Part shown: positions 22,331 through 33,800 of the stretch, piece by piece
Numbering within the stretch: the stretch's first letter is position 1
How the letters are laid out: every line of letters begins with the position of its first letter
Origin: Fasciola hepatica
Lineage: Eukaryota > Platyhelminthes > Trematoda > Plagiorchiida > Fasciolidae
Length of the DNA stretch: 64,000 nt
Direction: 5' to 3'
Assembly (NCBI GenBank): GCA_948099385.1
Contig: CANUEZ040000156.1
Location: forward strand, 5,849,501 to 5,913,500
Notes under the pieces: model-generated
What the model saw: only the letters and a program-made list of their open reading frames with translations
What the model was told of the DNA's origin: nothing
The model's database searches: none
Position numbers and translations under genes: made by a program

Positions 22331-23860
22331 ACTACCGCTGGGCTTTATTCATGTACGGGAAATGAAAGAATTTGCCACACAGCTTCATTGCTGCTTGTGT
22401 ATCTCTCAGCCTGATACTGTGCGGTTTCGTCGATACGTATTACAGCAGTCCGATCACTTCTTCCTGGTTGTACGCCAAAGCCGCCATATTGCTGCATTCA
22501 TTCACATCTTCACAGACGTATTTATCGACTCACCGGAATTAGAGTATCACACGCTTATGTGCGCTTTGTATGCTATTTATAACAGGAGCGAATATGGGAC
22601 AACCCACCGGATATCTTCTTCGATGTCGCCGTTGCGCATTTTTATGGTTGCTAATTTACCATCACATTTGACTGACGCTTTTCTCTATGAAGGATACCCA
22701 TCGTTTCCTGTGATTGTGTTGAATACTGTTGCTCGAGTATATCGCTAAGAGCATTTTCCGTCCGTCATGCATAGTCAATTTGCATCCAGTATACTGCAAG
22801 GTCCGTGTATCAAATTTTTGTCACAACTTCATGCAAATCCTTATCGACTTTTGCTTCGGGTATTTTGGCGCATAATACTTCGTCCATTTATCTTGATATG
22901 AATTTGTTGTAGAGCCAGGTTAGTATATGTGCGTGCGGCAACCCACTTTTTTGCCATACCACTGATTACATTCAGTAGCGCACAGACTGAAACACGTCAG
23001 GTTTTACCATGAACTCCATCGGCATTCCCAGTTGCTATGGAGTCATGCCCATCCACCGACGATTGTCCAGGGAGCAAGAGTTGTTGCATATCGTTTTAAG
23101 CCAGATTGCATGTGAATGTATTGAATAAGTCTGGACGTCCGTAGTGACAAACATACACAATTACATTTTGAATCTACTCATACCCATGCCGTGGACTGCC
23201 TGTACATGAAGATGGCAAGATCGTTATTCATCCAACGGTAGTTTTATTACAGTCATTGATAACTGCATCTCACAAATGAAAGAATTCTACAGAGCGAAGC
23301 TTGATCAGATTAAAATGGATGGATATCAAACGTTCTGTTTTCATTGTTACGATGCAGCGGTGAAACAATTGACGGCATTTCTACTTGTGATTGTCTTCAT
23401 TCTCTTTAATCTATTATCGGCATGAATAATAGTTCTTTCACCTGCATTCCATATTTGTTTCTTTGCCACTGAGTGGAATTACTATCTTACCGTGAGAGTG
23501 ATAATCATCGACACCTTCCAAAATTTAATTGCAAATTGTAGACCATCATAGCATCGACGAGTTTCCGCAATTTTGTTTCAACTGGTCGTTTCTCCGACGA
23601 GCAACAATATCTTCAGGTTAGAAGTAATCTCTGACTGTAGCAATTCTCACTTCGCCTATAGTTGGAGCATTGAATCTTCGCACACGTCCGCCTGCAGGCT
23701 TTGTGGCATCATGGATAATAATCCTGTGTGTCGTTTGGTATGATGTCAATCGCGGTTTTAGAGAAACTTACCAAAATGGTGAGGTGGGAAATGTTTTGAT
23801 TCGGCGGTGAATCCGGCAAACAAAGTTTGTAATGACTATCGTGGTTCTCCAGGTGTAAGC
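22331..23860 (-). pseudogene. Helitron Rep (HUH nuclease) domain, degenerate
   Basis: Minus-strand frames give the replication initiator part of the same element. RRFNAPTIGEV is near 23,665-23,700, then RPVETKLRKL. A block at ~23,050-23,090 corresponds to the family LLLPGQ...GHD segment. VWQKSGLPHAHILTWL (~22,926-22,973) holds the HUH metal motif as H-A-H. DKYV (~22,510-22,525) holds a candidate catalytic Tyr, and KFFHFPYMNKAQR (~22,335-22,375) matches the family RIFSFPIHER. Many stops and frameshifts interrupt it. A 128-codon frame on the opposite strand (22,362-22,748) is an antisense shadow. Confidence 0.8.
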
Positions 23861-24275
23861 AATTTACATTTTCCGGCTGAGCAACACGTTACTTTCGTTT
23901 GTGCAATAAATTTCAGAGTCTTGCAGTAAGGATTTACTTCGGTCATAATACCGATGAGGACATGTTGGATCAAACTGTAACCATCAGCTGGGTTGTCCCA
24001 GAGTGCTAAGCGGTTATAATCACGTGATTTCTGATCATGGAGTTTTATTTGACGCTGATCTGTAGTTTCTCGTTGATGTCTTACATCCACTCTCAACATT
24101 CAGCGTTCATTCTGTTGAGAACGAGGTAGATGTGGAGCTGCAAAACGCGCATGCCGTGCTCGCAGCAGTGTATCTTTAAGCCTGGCTGCATGTCCTTCTG
24201 CTGTCTCCTCGGCACACATCTGAGTCATTTTTGTTCTCTTTTGCTCGTTCACCGATGTCTGTTCCTCCTCATTTT
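23836..24275 (-). pseudogene. Helitron N-terminal region (zinc-finger-like)
   Basis: A continuous minus frame, 87 codons from 24,099, has CKTLKFIAQTKVTCCSAGKC followed by KLLTPGEPR. That is the Cys-rich N-terminal block that opens Helitron Rep/Hel proteins. Just upstream (24,100-24,275) the same strand reads EETAEGHAARLKD and LRARHARFAAPHLPRSQQ, the basic repetitive lead-in typical of these proteins. The frame carries a stop before MLRVDV. The 5' terminus of the element (a TC dinucleotide start) could not be placed. Confidence 0.8.
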
Positions 24276-24699
24276 TAATTCCAGTTACTCATTGGACTAT
24301 TTACGCTCAGCTGGTGTGACGACCTAAGCTCGATTTTCTGCAAGGCATCATTTGAATGAACTGAGGCAGATCGATTGGACCGACGGCACTGAAAAAATAT
24401 GAAGAAAGATGAAAAACCGGATGAACACTGGTAAACGACACGGCTCATTTCCAACGCTATGTTATTCGAAATAAATAAATCAGAATGAAAATTCGGTTTA
24501 AAAGTGCTATCGGAAATATCGAAATGGAATCTTAAAATGAATGTTTTACCTGTCACAGGTGTGACATCCATACAATGGTTGACACACGGTCAGTAGCCTT
24601 GTAATTCGAAATACAGTACTGTAAAAGATAAGCTTTATTGAATACAAAGAAGGCCCCACAACCGAGTGCTTTCGAGTCCCTGAGTAAATTGCAGGTCAA

Positions 24700-25150
24700 A
24701 ACGTGTGAGTTGGGCAGTTTACCATGTGGTAGCGCGAATTGTGAATGTGTGATGATGTAACGGGATGCGCGAAACTGATTGGTTGGTACCCTTACAGTTC
24801 AAGGTCTATGGATCTGCATGTCTGTGCTTGGGACTATGAATGCGTAATCGTTGGACAGATGTCAGTTAAACTAGTGGTGGGTTCGTGTTCAGAGAACAAA
24901 CTCTGTGAGCCTGCTTGTGTGCGTAGGTCAGGGCCCAGGAGAATCTGTCAGTGGGATGAACCAAGAAGTGTTTATGCATGTGAGCGTGTGTGAGTCAATA
25001 ATCACGGGACAAAAATCGATGATCTTGCGAGTGCGCCTCACAGCGAGTGAGGTCATACCGTCATGGGAGTAGTGTCACGTGTGAATGTGTGGGTGTGGGA
25101 AAAGGTGCGGACGTGATGTAGCCGTGCTCGAGGCGCTGGTGAGGAAGATG
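24700..25150. other. G/T-rich low-complexity block
   Basis: Compared with its surroundings this block is rich in G and T, with recurring GTGTG and GTGAATGTGTG words (e.g. near 24,740 and 25,080-25,095). An 82-codon + frame (24,745-24,993) passes through it and is not recognised. It could be a degraded minisatellite or part of an unknown repeat. Confidence 0.4.
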
Positions 25151-27785
25151 GATCCAGGGAAACTGTTATGGGATCATTGATGATAATCGACAACTGCAAA
25201 ACATAAAATAGGCCTATGAAAACATTCACTTATTCGAATGCAATGTTGTATCGAAATTTCAAGGAAATTGGAGACGAATTTTTGCAGATTTTAAATAAGG
25301 GACGAAAGAACATACGACATGGTACCCCGCCCATCACTGTTTATCAACGGTAGTAGCCGAATGCCTGTAAAGTAATTGGCTCCTGTAATGGATGACTTAT
25401 CTTTCGTGGCTTGAGTACGAAGGCATTTCAATAAAAAAGACCTAGGAAATTCGGTTACTATCGAAACATGAGTAGTAGGAGTAATTTCTGGTCATTCTCG
25501 CTGCTCCGGGTGCTTCGAACTGGTGGAGTTTGAACGTTTTCTGAATAAGAGTGCGATAAACTCCATGTGCTTCCGATTATAAGTATCTTTTATAAAGATC
25601 GGATATATGACTTGAATTGTGATATATATTCAAGGGGTCGGATGTCCTTTAGGAAACGGTGATCACATTTTTTGCAGCGAGTACATAGTTTGAGGATTCA
25701 CGGTACCGTAAAATGAACTGTCTTCCTTCCAAAAAGAGAATGTTCATGGTGAAATTGAATAACAGAAACTCTGTTTCATAACTATCCAATGCCTTCATCC
25801 CATGGATGGGGACAAGGGCATTCCAATCGGAGTGTTGAAGGAGCTTTCGTGCCTTCGGTGTCGTATGTCTCTGCGATGTAAAAAAGGGCAGAAAGAGGTC
25901 AAGCTTGAAAACACAGGGCTTTTTGCACAGAATGTTGGAAACACTATGAATACTCGTAGCTGTTTAGTTGTTTGGATAGACTACGTTGTTCACAGCGCAG
26001 TATGCGACACACGGAGGTCATTTATCGTTATGTTGGGGGAATTTGTTGACGGTGTAAAACTTGGGAGTACTTAAGGAATGGGCCATCTCCGCATTCTGCA
26101 TTTGTTCCATACCCATCATTGCAGCAGAAGGATTTTCAGGCAGTGCTTTTGGTTGTGTCCGTGGTAACGTTATCATTATCTTGAAATACTGTGGGAAAAG
26201 ACACTGTGACAGGGTGATTATCATGCACATTTTTCAACAGATACTCTAAGGTTTCAAAGAAGAATCGGTGTCCAATAATAAGCAATGCATAACAGTTACC
26301 ATAAGACTAACGGATGAGGGAAAATCAACGATAAGAATAGGCTAATCACAATCAACAGCAGAACCTTCGTCTTATACGAAATTCATTAAGTACTGGTTAG
26401 GTGGACTGGACTTGTTTGGCTTTGGTCATACAAGGTCGTGAGCAAACAAATGTGAACTAGACATTGCACGTGACATAATGACCCCGGGTTCATTGTGGTT
26501 GTCCATAATAAGCACTTCCTGAATTCCATTCTACGAATAACGGAATAACGGTTTCTAAATAAAAGCTGCTATTACGGCATGGAAGAGAACCTAAAGGCAA
26601 TAATATTTCATTCGAGAAAGTCGAACTGAGATTCCTGAACATCTATTCATATTGATGCACTTGTTGGCTTATTGTGACATCTCCCGTTCAAAATAATATT
26701 TAATGTCCGGACAGCCTGTAATGAAAACCATAACGTAGTTGGTATCCTAATGGAATGGACATAACTCCCAGGTTCTTGTATACGCAATGATGCACTTCAT
26801 ATAGGCACAACCGGGGTTCAGACCATACAAACAGCAATGGGGTCAAGTAAGGCGGGAATAGCATACATTTGATTCATTTGAGTGCACCGATCATGGTCAC
26901 CTGTTTTGAATGCTGAGCGGTGTGATCACGTGCTGAAGTAAACTGCGAGCTGCAAGTCGAAGGCGTGCAAGCATTGCGCTAGCGTCATGAGTCAGATGAA
27001 CGTAACAAAATTTCCTGCTCTTGGGTAAGCTTGCGCATCAGTTTGGATATGAATCAAACGATTATCGCAGAAAGAAAATCTGCCTTCTAAATTTGATCGG
27101 AAATCAAAATCATATTCTTCTGAACATTCGCCATATAATCCCAGATAATAAACCGTTCCATCTCCGTACGACCACAAGCAGCAGTTTTGGGAATCAATAC
27201 CTTTTGCAAAACAAAACAATTCTCACTGGTTCCTTAAAACTGTCAATGGACCGACTGCCAGGAATTTATCACATGAAGAACCGTACACTTTGAAGACAAA
27301 TATAGCGGTTTCTTTGCTAATACCAAAGCAATAAAATCATGTTTCGAGCCTAGAACTTGGGCTATGCCTTCCCTTTTATAGGTATTTGTAGTCAAGTCTG
27401 GTATCATAAGGAAAAACCGCTCCTTAGGAGATCATTCATAGACATCATTAGGTTTTCAGTTGACAGTCACAGGGATTGGCGTAATGTCATATAAACGATA
27501 TAAGGTATCCAGTTGCAAGCAAGGCAGATTGTTTCGCCACGGATGACAGACGACTTACATCAGTCACCCCTCATTGCGCACGGCATTGGTCAGCTGAAGG
27601 CCGATCAACTGTCGGTGACAGCCTAAGAAGTCAGTCTCCGTTGTAGCAGTCGACTGATTATCTGAAGTCTGCTTATTTAATTTCCCCTGGTGCTGGCCGA
27701 CTATAGCTCGTCATCATTTCCTCCCAAGAAAATCTGTAATTTTAGAGCATATTTGCTTGCGGGCTCCAATTTCCGTCTAGCTTAG
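25151..27785. other. unassigned non-coding stretch
   Basis: About 2.6 kb with open frames of no more than 90 codons on either strand and no recognised domain, repeat or RNA gene. Confidence 0.45.
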
Positions 27786-27792
27786 TCCTCCT

Positions 27793-27813
27793 CCCCACCC
27801 CTCCCCCTAACCC
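27793..27813 (-). other. G-quadruplex motif on minus strand
   Basis: The + strand has C4-A-C4-T-C5-TAA-C3. The minus strand therefore has four G-runs of at least three, separated by loops of 3, 1 and 1 nt, which meets the standard G3+N1-7 quadruplex pattern with very short loops. It sits in a C-rich patch (27,780-27,815) in otherwise AT-rich DNA. Confidence 0.75.
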
Positions 27814-27966
27814 TACTTTGTGTTAGTACCATGGGACTGTCAGTATATTTAAAAAACCCTAAAAGCACACGGTACTAAATTATCCAACTGTCTGACAGGC
27901 ATCTTACCCGTAGAAATCGGTCGCAGAAATGAAGCAATACGAGAGAATTTATTTCTTTGGGATGTT

Positions 27967-27976
27967 GGGGGGGGGG
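27967..27976. repeat. poly-G run (10 nt)
   Basis: Ten consecutive G residues lie on the + strand, about 150 bp from the C-rich quadruplex motif. Confidence 0.9.
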
Positions 27977-27979
27977 TAG

Positions 27980-29980
27980 TAATGCGTCGTAAGCTCTTCC
28001 CTTTTATATTCTATACTCTCAAGTCTAGCTCATTCAACGCATAAAAACTGGCGTCAAGGTTCGTTGCATTTTTGTTTATTTTATTAGGCTTCGTGGTTCA
28101 TCATCTCGTAGTGGGAGTGACGTAAGTCGGACGCTCATATTGTTCTCGGAAATTGAATCCGATGAACAGTGGACTCCAGAAACATCATACGACTTCTAAT
28201 CGCGGAGAATGTCGCCGCTGTAAATTCTGTTTTACTTCCAAATCTATAAGGTATTTCTCCACGCGCTCTTCCTGTGACTCTTCAAGCTTCTTTATTATTT
28301 ACTTTATTGATTCGACATTCCGCATTACCGTTATGTTAACGAACCAAGGAGCAAAAAACTCCATTATCTAGAGCTCATTTCAATCAATCTCGGAGCAGAT
28401 CACGGGAAGTAGAGGGGAATAGGGTGAGAAGGGCTGACGTTGGGGGCAGCCTGAACCTTCCTCTTAAGTGCTCTGCCCAGCGTACACGACAGATGCAGAC
28501 CGTGGATAGGCAAACCGTCGGATACGTAGATCGTTTCGATCACAACCGATATATTCCGATCGGTGACTCGGACAAGATGAAACAGCTTCCGGGAACTTCG
28601 CATGGTGGAATCATGTACCACCTCTGATAATTGTGGCGATCACCAGATTTCGTGATTTCTACGCAGATTTACGTTCATTTCATGTTTAGTTGTGAGCCGT
28701 GCCTTATTATGCTCACTACCAGTTACCGTAGATTGGCATGTATGAAAAAGCAGAAGGACTTGCCTGGAATCTAGGGTGTCACGACACGACAAGTCAGACC
28801 ACAACTCACTTTGCCAGCAGTATACAATGTATTCCTAATAAGCGACTGGTGCTGAATAATGTTATTTGGTGTTGTTCATCCTATTTTTTCGATTACACCA
28901 TTTTAAAATGCGGAGGCAAGACGGACCACACAGCATATCGTAGTCCAGCCGCTGCTGCATTCCACGCTTCACGCACCCACCGAAGCTAATGGAAGGCTCA
29001 GCGCAGACCACCGCGTGGTCGGTGTCAAGGGAAGTGCACCAGTAGGGCTGATATTCCTGTATACAACTTAGCCATTTGTAGCTAGTAGTGACGTGGTCTA
29101 CCTGAGTTTATTGCTGACTCGAAGAGGATGGTCGCCAAATGGCAAAATCTGAGGCAACAAACGAATTGCTTCTGTTAGGACGACGTTTGCTTACTTTGAA
29201 CGAACTTCGAAGTCTCACTGCCCAAAAGTGATTTCTATTCGGGATCCAAGCAAGTGACGAAATCCAAGTTCCCTCATCAGAAGCCAAGCCTAAGCCAATA
29301 GGATCAGAAAAGCCGGACTCAGGGCCCACAGACAAACGTAAGTGAAAGGCTGCGGAACAATTAGATTGGGGCGTCAACCAAATCATAAGCTGGAGTCGTT
29401 GGCGTGATTTTCCGTAATAATTTAAACGTTGGTGGCAGGGATTTCTAGCGTACAGGCGCTTGTTTTCCTCTATATTGAAATTTTCCACATCAACCTTGGC
29501 CAAGCTAAAGGGATTCCGTGGCCAACGAAAATCATCACGAAGCAGAAGTGGATTCGAATGGACTTAGAAATTAGACAAAGGTGGACGCGACGGAATGGGA
29601 ACGAGACTTCCCTTAGAGACCCTACAGCAAGTATTACCGACTTCAGTTGCCGGAGAATATTCAAATGTGTGGAAAATGTGGTACGGGTTTCAACAAACCA
29701 AAGTGGATGGAAGGTGTGTGAGCATAGAGCAGGCATGTCTTTCAAGTGCGTAAAGACTATTTAACAGTAATATCGATCGTCATGAAAACATAGATTGGTG
29801 AACAAGCTGGTTTTCAGTGATTCATACTCATGCTATTACATCACGAAATATTGCGAAACCTAAAGGAATTTGAACAATTACACAAATAGGAAGTGACAGA
29901 GATCATTGATGACATGAAACAGGTCTAATCAAGACAAAATTTGGATTGTTCCTCTCATAATATATGAGTTTTCATCTGGT
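27980..29980. other. unassigned non-coding stretch
   Basis: Open frames of 131 codons (minus, 29,108-29,503), 111 codons (+, 29,429-29,764) and 91 codons (minus, 29,470-29,745) overlap each other. None has a recognisable domain. The rest is unremarkable. Confidence 0.45.
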
Positions 29981-29984
29981 CTGT

Positions 29985-30620
29985 GGTCTGTAGAGTGGAG
30001 GGATTGCCGCGGCAGCTTGATAGCACACACAAAATTTGTTTTTGGGCACACAGGTGGGGGAGGGTGTTGTGTAGGGCGGAGGTCGACAGCTTCAGCAGTG
30101 GCCATGATGCGACATTTTGTTTGTCTTGATTGTCGACCCCGGATCTTATACAGGGCACGAAAAGCCTCGGACACGTTTACTAAGATTGGATTCAGGTTGG
30201 TGTGAACAGACTGTGCTAGTAAGCGATCTTATTGTTCCAGTGTTCAACCATGCAGGATGGTGTTCGCGGATACATTCAGACAAAAACCTGGTCGTGCGGC
30301 CGATGTACATTGTCCCACAGGAACAAGTGAATAAGTACACACAGAATGAAACTGCACAACCGGCTATTTTTTTGTTTCAACCGCAAAATCATTGCCGGTC
30401 TGGACGAGAACAACATCAGCAGATTAGTTGGCTTACGTGTTTTTCTGGTGATGCCTGACGATCTTCTCTGGGACATCTCTGCCAACGTGTCGCCTTCGAA
30501 TGGCAAAGATATGCCTCCTTTCTACCGCAGACTCTTGGAGTTTTCCACTCTATCTGCATAATCCTAACAACTAAGCGGTCTGGGTGGCCATTTCGAGCGG
30601 AAATCCTTAGCACCCTTCAA
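29985..30620 (-). pseudogene. Penelope-like element C-terminal fragment (GIY-YIG), minus strand
   Basis: Read from 30,620 down, frames give RVCGRKEAYL; LPFEGDTLAEMSQRR (family LPFKGDSLAE) and LMLFSSRPAMILRLK; YLFTCSCGTMYIGRTTRFLS with ECIREHHPAWLN (30,230-30,340); TVCSHQPESNLSKRVR; then a tail with KCRIMATAEAV and KTNFVCAIKLPRQS (down to ~29,990). The GIY-YIG signature YIGRTTR is intact, better kept than in the 19.3-kb copy. The coding sequence is nonetheless split over three frames, and no RT domain is attached upstream. It is a 5'-truncated copy, the usual outcome of target-primed insertion. Confidence 0.85.
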
Positions 30621-30689
30621 AGTTCTGCCTCAATTGTGTCCTCTTAACTTATTCGTCTTGCTCTGTTTACGAGGCACCTACTTGCAACC

Positions 30690-30785
30690 TCATTGTGTAT
30701 GTACGTATTCACTTGTTCCTGTGGGACAATGTACATCAGCCGCACGACCAGGCTTTTGTCTGAACGTTACCTGGTAAACGCTTCG
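30690..30785 (+). pseudogene. Penelope-like GIY-YIG fragment, plus strand
   Basis: The + strand reads YVFTCSCGTMYISRTTRLLS then ERYLVNAS. This is the same GIY-YIG block as at 30,276-30,345, in opposite orientation, with YIG changed to YIS. Similarity fades after ERYL and before the Tyr. It may be a separate truncated insertion or an inverted duplication. Confidence 0.75.
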
Positions 30786-30889
30786 TAACTCGTTATCCAC
30801 AGCTGAAGTACGTGTAACCAAAAAAACGGACCCATTGTCATAATGAGATTGGTCCAACAATTCTATGGTACCAGGTTGATACAATACAA

Positions 30890-33800
30890 GCATGTTAGTA
30901 CATACAAATCCCGATTGAGCTGCCCAAAACATGGTGCAAACGAGAAGGAAGTCTGACAAGCAACAAGTCCCAATACCAGTGTCATGATGAAATCGACATT
31001 CGAGTAAAATACATCGGAATTCGAAACAGCAGCTCCAAGCAAACACTGTCAGATACACACCATAATGTGTGATGTAAGGTGAAGATGCCAGACTTTCAAT
31101 AGCTTTATTGGAAGAAGAAAAACATGGTACCTTTTGGAAGGTTTTTCAACCAGCTTTATATAAACACCCCTAGCAATATGAACCGTTGCTCCCGGTTTAG
31201 CTATTATTGGTATTGTATAACAAAAAAGTGCGATGCACCTGGTACCCTTTATCATTCATCTCCGAAAACATGCAGTCGGCTCATTCAAGTTAAAATACTT
31301 TCGATGGGGCACTTTTTGTAGTTTACTGGTCTATCCATTATTTTTCGCACTTGCCGAAATACAGACCATCCACCCTGTTTGCCGACCACGAAGCACTCAG
31401 CTTCGCTGCGTAGTCAGTCACAGACCAGAGCTCACCCACTGGATTCCCTCCCCCAATGTCATGTCACTCAGATCAATCAGGTTATACGACTAATCATGGG
31501 TGAACTTAGCTCTGCCGCATATACACTTTCTTGCATCCATCTCATCACACCCAACCAGTGACACTGACTTGGTAGCTATTGCTGCAAAGTAAACAAAACC
31601 TAGAAGACGAGAAACATCATCACTTTGGCTCTTTCCAACTCGGGCCATTACAACTCACTTGATCAAACCGAGTAAAGTCGGTACATTTCTCGGTATTCCC
31701 CGAAACACTTGAATAATACAAGATGAGTTGGACAACGGCAAGGTCTACATACATCGGAATGGCGTTGTTCACGCAGAGAACACAATTCACGATCAACCGA
31801 GAATGGTCAAAATTCAGCTAAAGGCAGCAGGATATGCGGCAGTGAAATTATCTAAAAATCAATGAATATTGGAATTGTGACCGGAAGAAGCTGATGGTTT
31901 CCCGTGATAAAAGTTCGATGCAAGGAAAAACGTCAAGTAACCTGAAATGAGGTGCATGTGGGAGTTGGGCCGATGAATACCAGAAGTACCTCGGTTGAAA
32001 ACTTAAATGCCAAGTTTGAAAATGTTCTCAAGGATAGAAACAGGCAAAACACTGTTATTACAGAAAAAACCTACAAATGAGCTGATGGCTTATGATAAAG
32101 TGTTGTAGTTCCAGACAAGGAACCTATCAGAATGGTTGAAAATGAATAATGACGAAATAAGTTAGCGGCAGCTGACCAGGTCTTTTTGCTTCTGTGACGG
32201 CTGAAGGGTCAGTTATTAGGTTGAGTAGTGAGCACCTTTGATAGAATAATGGGAGCTGGCAATAGGCCCAATATCAGTCCGGGTGAAAGAATAAGCGATC
32301 GGTATACGGATGGAAGGGTTATATGGTCGTGAAAGACAGTGTGGTCCTCGAGCGGAATATCCATGAATGCTACCAATTTCCTAACCTTCGGTTAGAATTG
32401 TATTACTTAACGACAGTTGTGGATTAAAGGGACAGGAAGTGACGCTATCGTTGCATTTACAAGTGGTGATCATCATACAGGAGTTACGTGGTCTGTAGAC
32501 CACGTTTTCAAGCTCTTGTCAGCGGCACGTATTTCAGTTGGCTAGTCGTATAGATGCAAGTTAGGCTAGAACCTGAGTTGGAGAGAGAAGGAGGAAGAAC
32601 AACAGTCTGGAACACATTCCAGCTGTGATCTCTGCGGCACCATGTGAAATATACCCCAAAATGATGAAGGCGAACACTAACCGGGTGGAGATTTTTCGTG
32701 TTGTATTTTAATTTACGAACTGGATTTCAAGTAAAGACGCATGCTGGAAAAGAATTGAGGATAATTGCTCCGACAAACCCTACTCAGATCCAGGTTGAAA
32801 TGTTCAGGTTTTGCAAAAAGAAGGAGCAAATTTACAAAAATTGTTTCAAACAGAAGCTGAGATATCATACTGGGATTATTGTTTATCCCAATTGCCTTAG
32901 TTAAACGTTATAAGGCGCCCAGTGGGTATTAGGATATCGAAGGCCGGTTTGATTTTCTTGCAGATTTCTTTGAATGGGTGCAAGTGCCCTCACATAACTG
33001 CATGCCGTTGGTTATGAAGCCTAACTCTAAACTTATGTCTACACTAGTTGCAAACCTGTGAGCTGGTTGGGAATATGTTTCTGGAGAAGGTGTTTGATAA
33101 TGTGGGGGCTGTAAATTATCCAGTAGTCTACTGTGCCGAGATACTTGTAGCCCTGGGACCCATTTACCTGTTATCGGCGCAAGGTTTCCCCCGGTTAGAG
33201 GAAACGAAATGAATTCGTAGGAGACTTTGTCATTTATATATTGGTGAGTGCACTGGTGCAAAAATAATTATGTAGTTTGGAAGGAGCACAGTAGGTGATC
33301 TAGTTATTGTCACCTTTGCGAGAACAAAAATAGTTGCTGGTAGGATCCGCAGTCAGAATTTGGCGTCAGTGTACGGGATGTAGTGAGGAAGAACAGAATC
33401 AGGGCTCGGTCGATAAGTATAGACGGATTGCTCATTCAGTCTGCAGCAAGAACGAGCTTTACCAAAAGAAACAATGACTTGTCAGGTGAGCTAACGGTGA
33501 ACGGTATTTTAGAGTTACCCGTCTGCAAGCTCAGATCTGGACGGATGAGAAACAAACTCATTTACAAAGATGGTCAATCTTATTCTGGGCACCAATTTTG
33601 TATTCGTTATGGTATGCACCGAGAAAACACAGATATTTTTCATTTTTACTGTTCCACGTTCTCTCTACTCTAGTAGCGGTTGAGTTCTTATGGGATTTTT
33701 CCCTAGCTTCTCCGATCAGCTATCATATTATGCGCTGTATATCTTGCTTTTGTCACTGCAAGAAGTGGACTAATCTCCCCGCGTTCGGATAATCCTCAAG

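Noticed and set aside
22362..22748. 128-codon plus-strand open frame
   Set aside because: It is antisense to the Helitron Rep domain, whose minus-strand reading gives recognisable family blocks. The plus frame matches nothing.
29268..29300. Minus-strand CTGATGAG, tested as a hammerhead near the Penelope fragment
   Set aside because: The following sequence does not form stem II with GAAA at the right spacing.
29429..29764. Overlapping 111-, 131- and 91-codon frames on both strands
   Set aside because: None is recognised, and overlapping frames on both strands of this length are expected now and then by chance. Not enough to call a gene.
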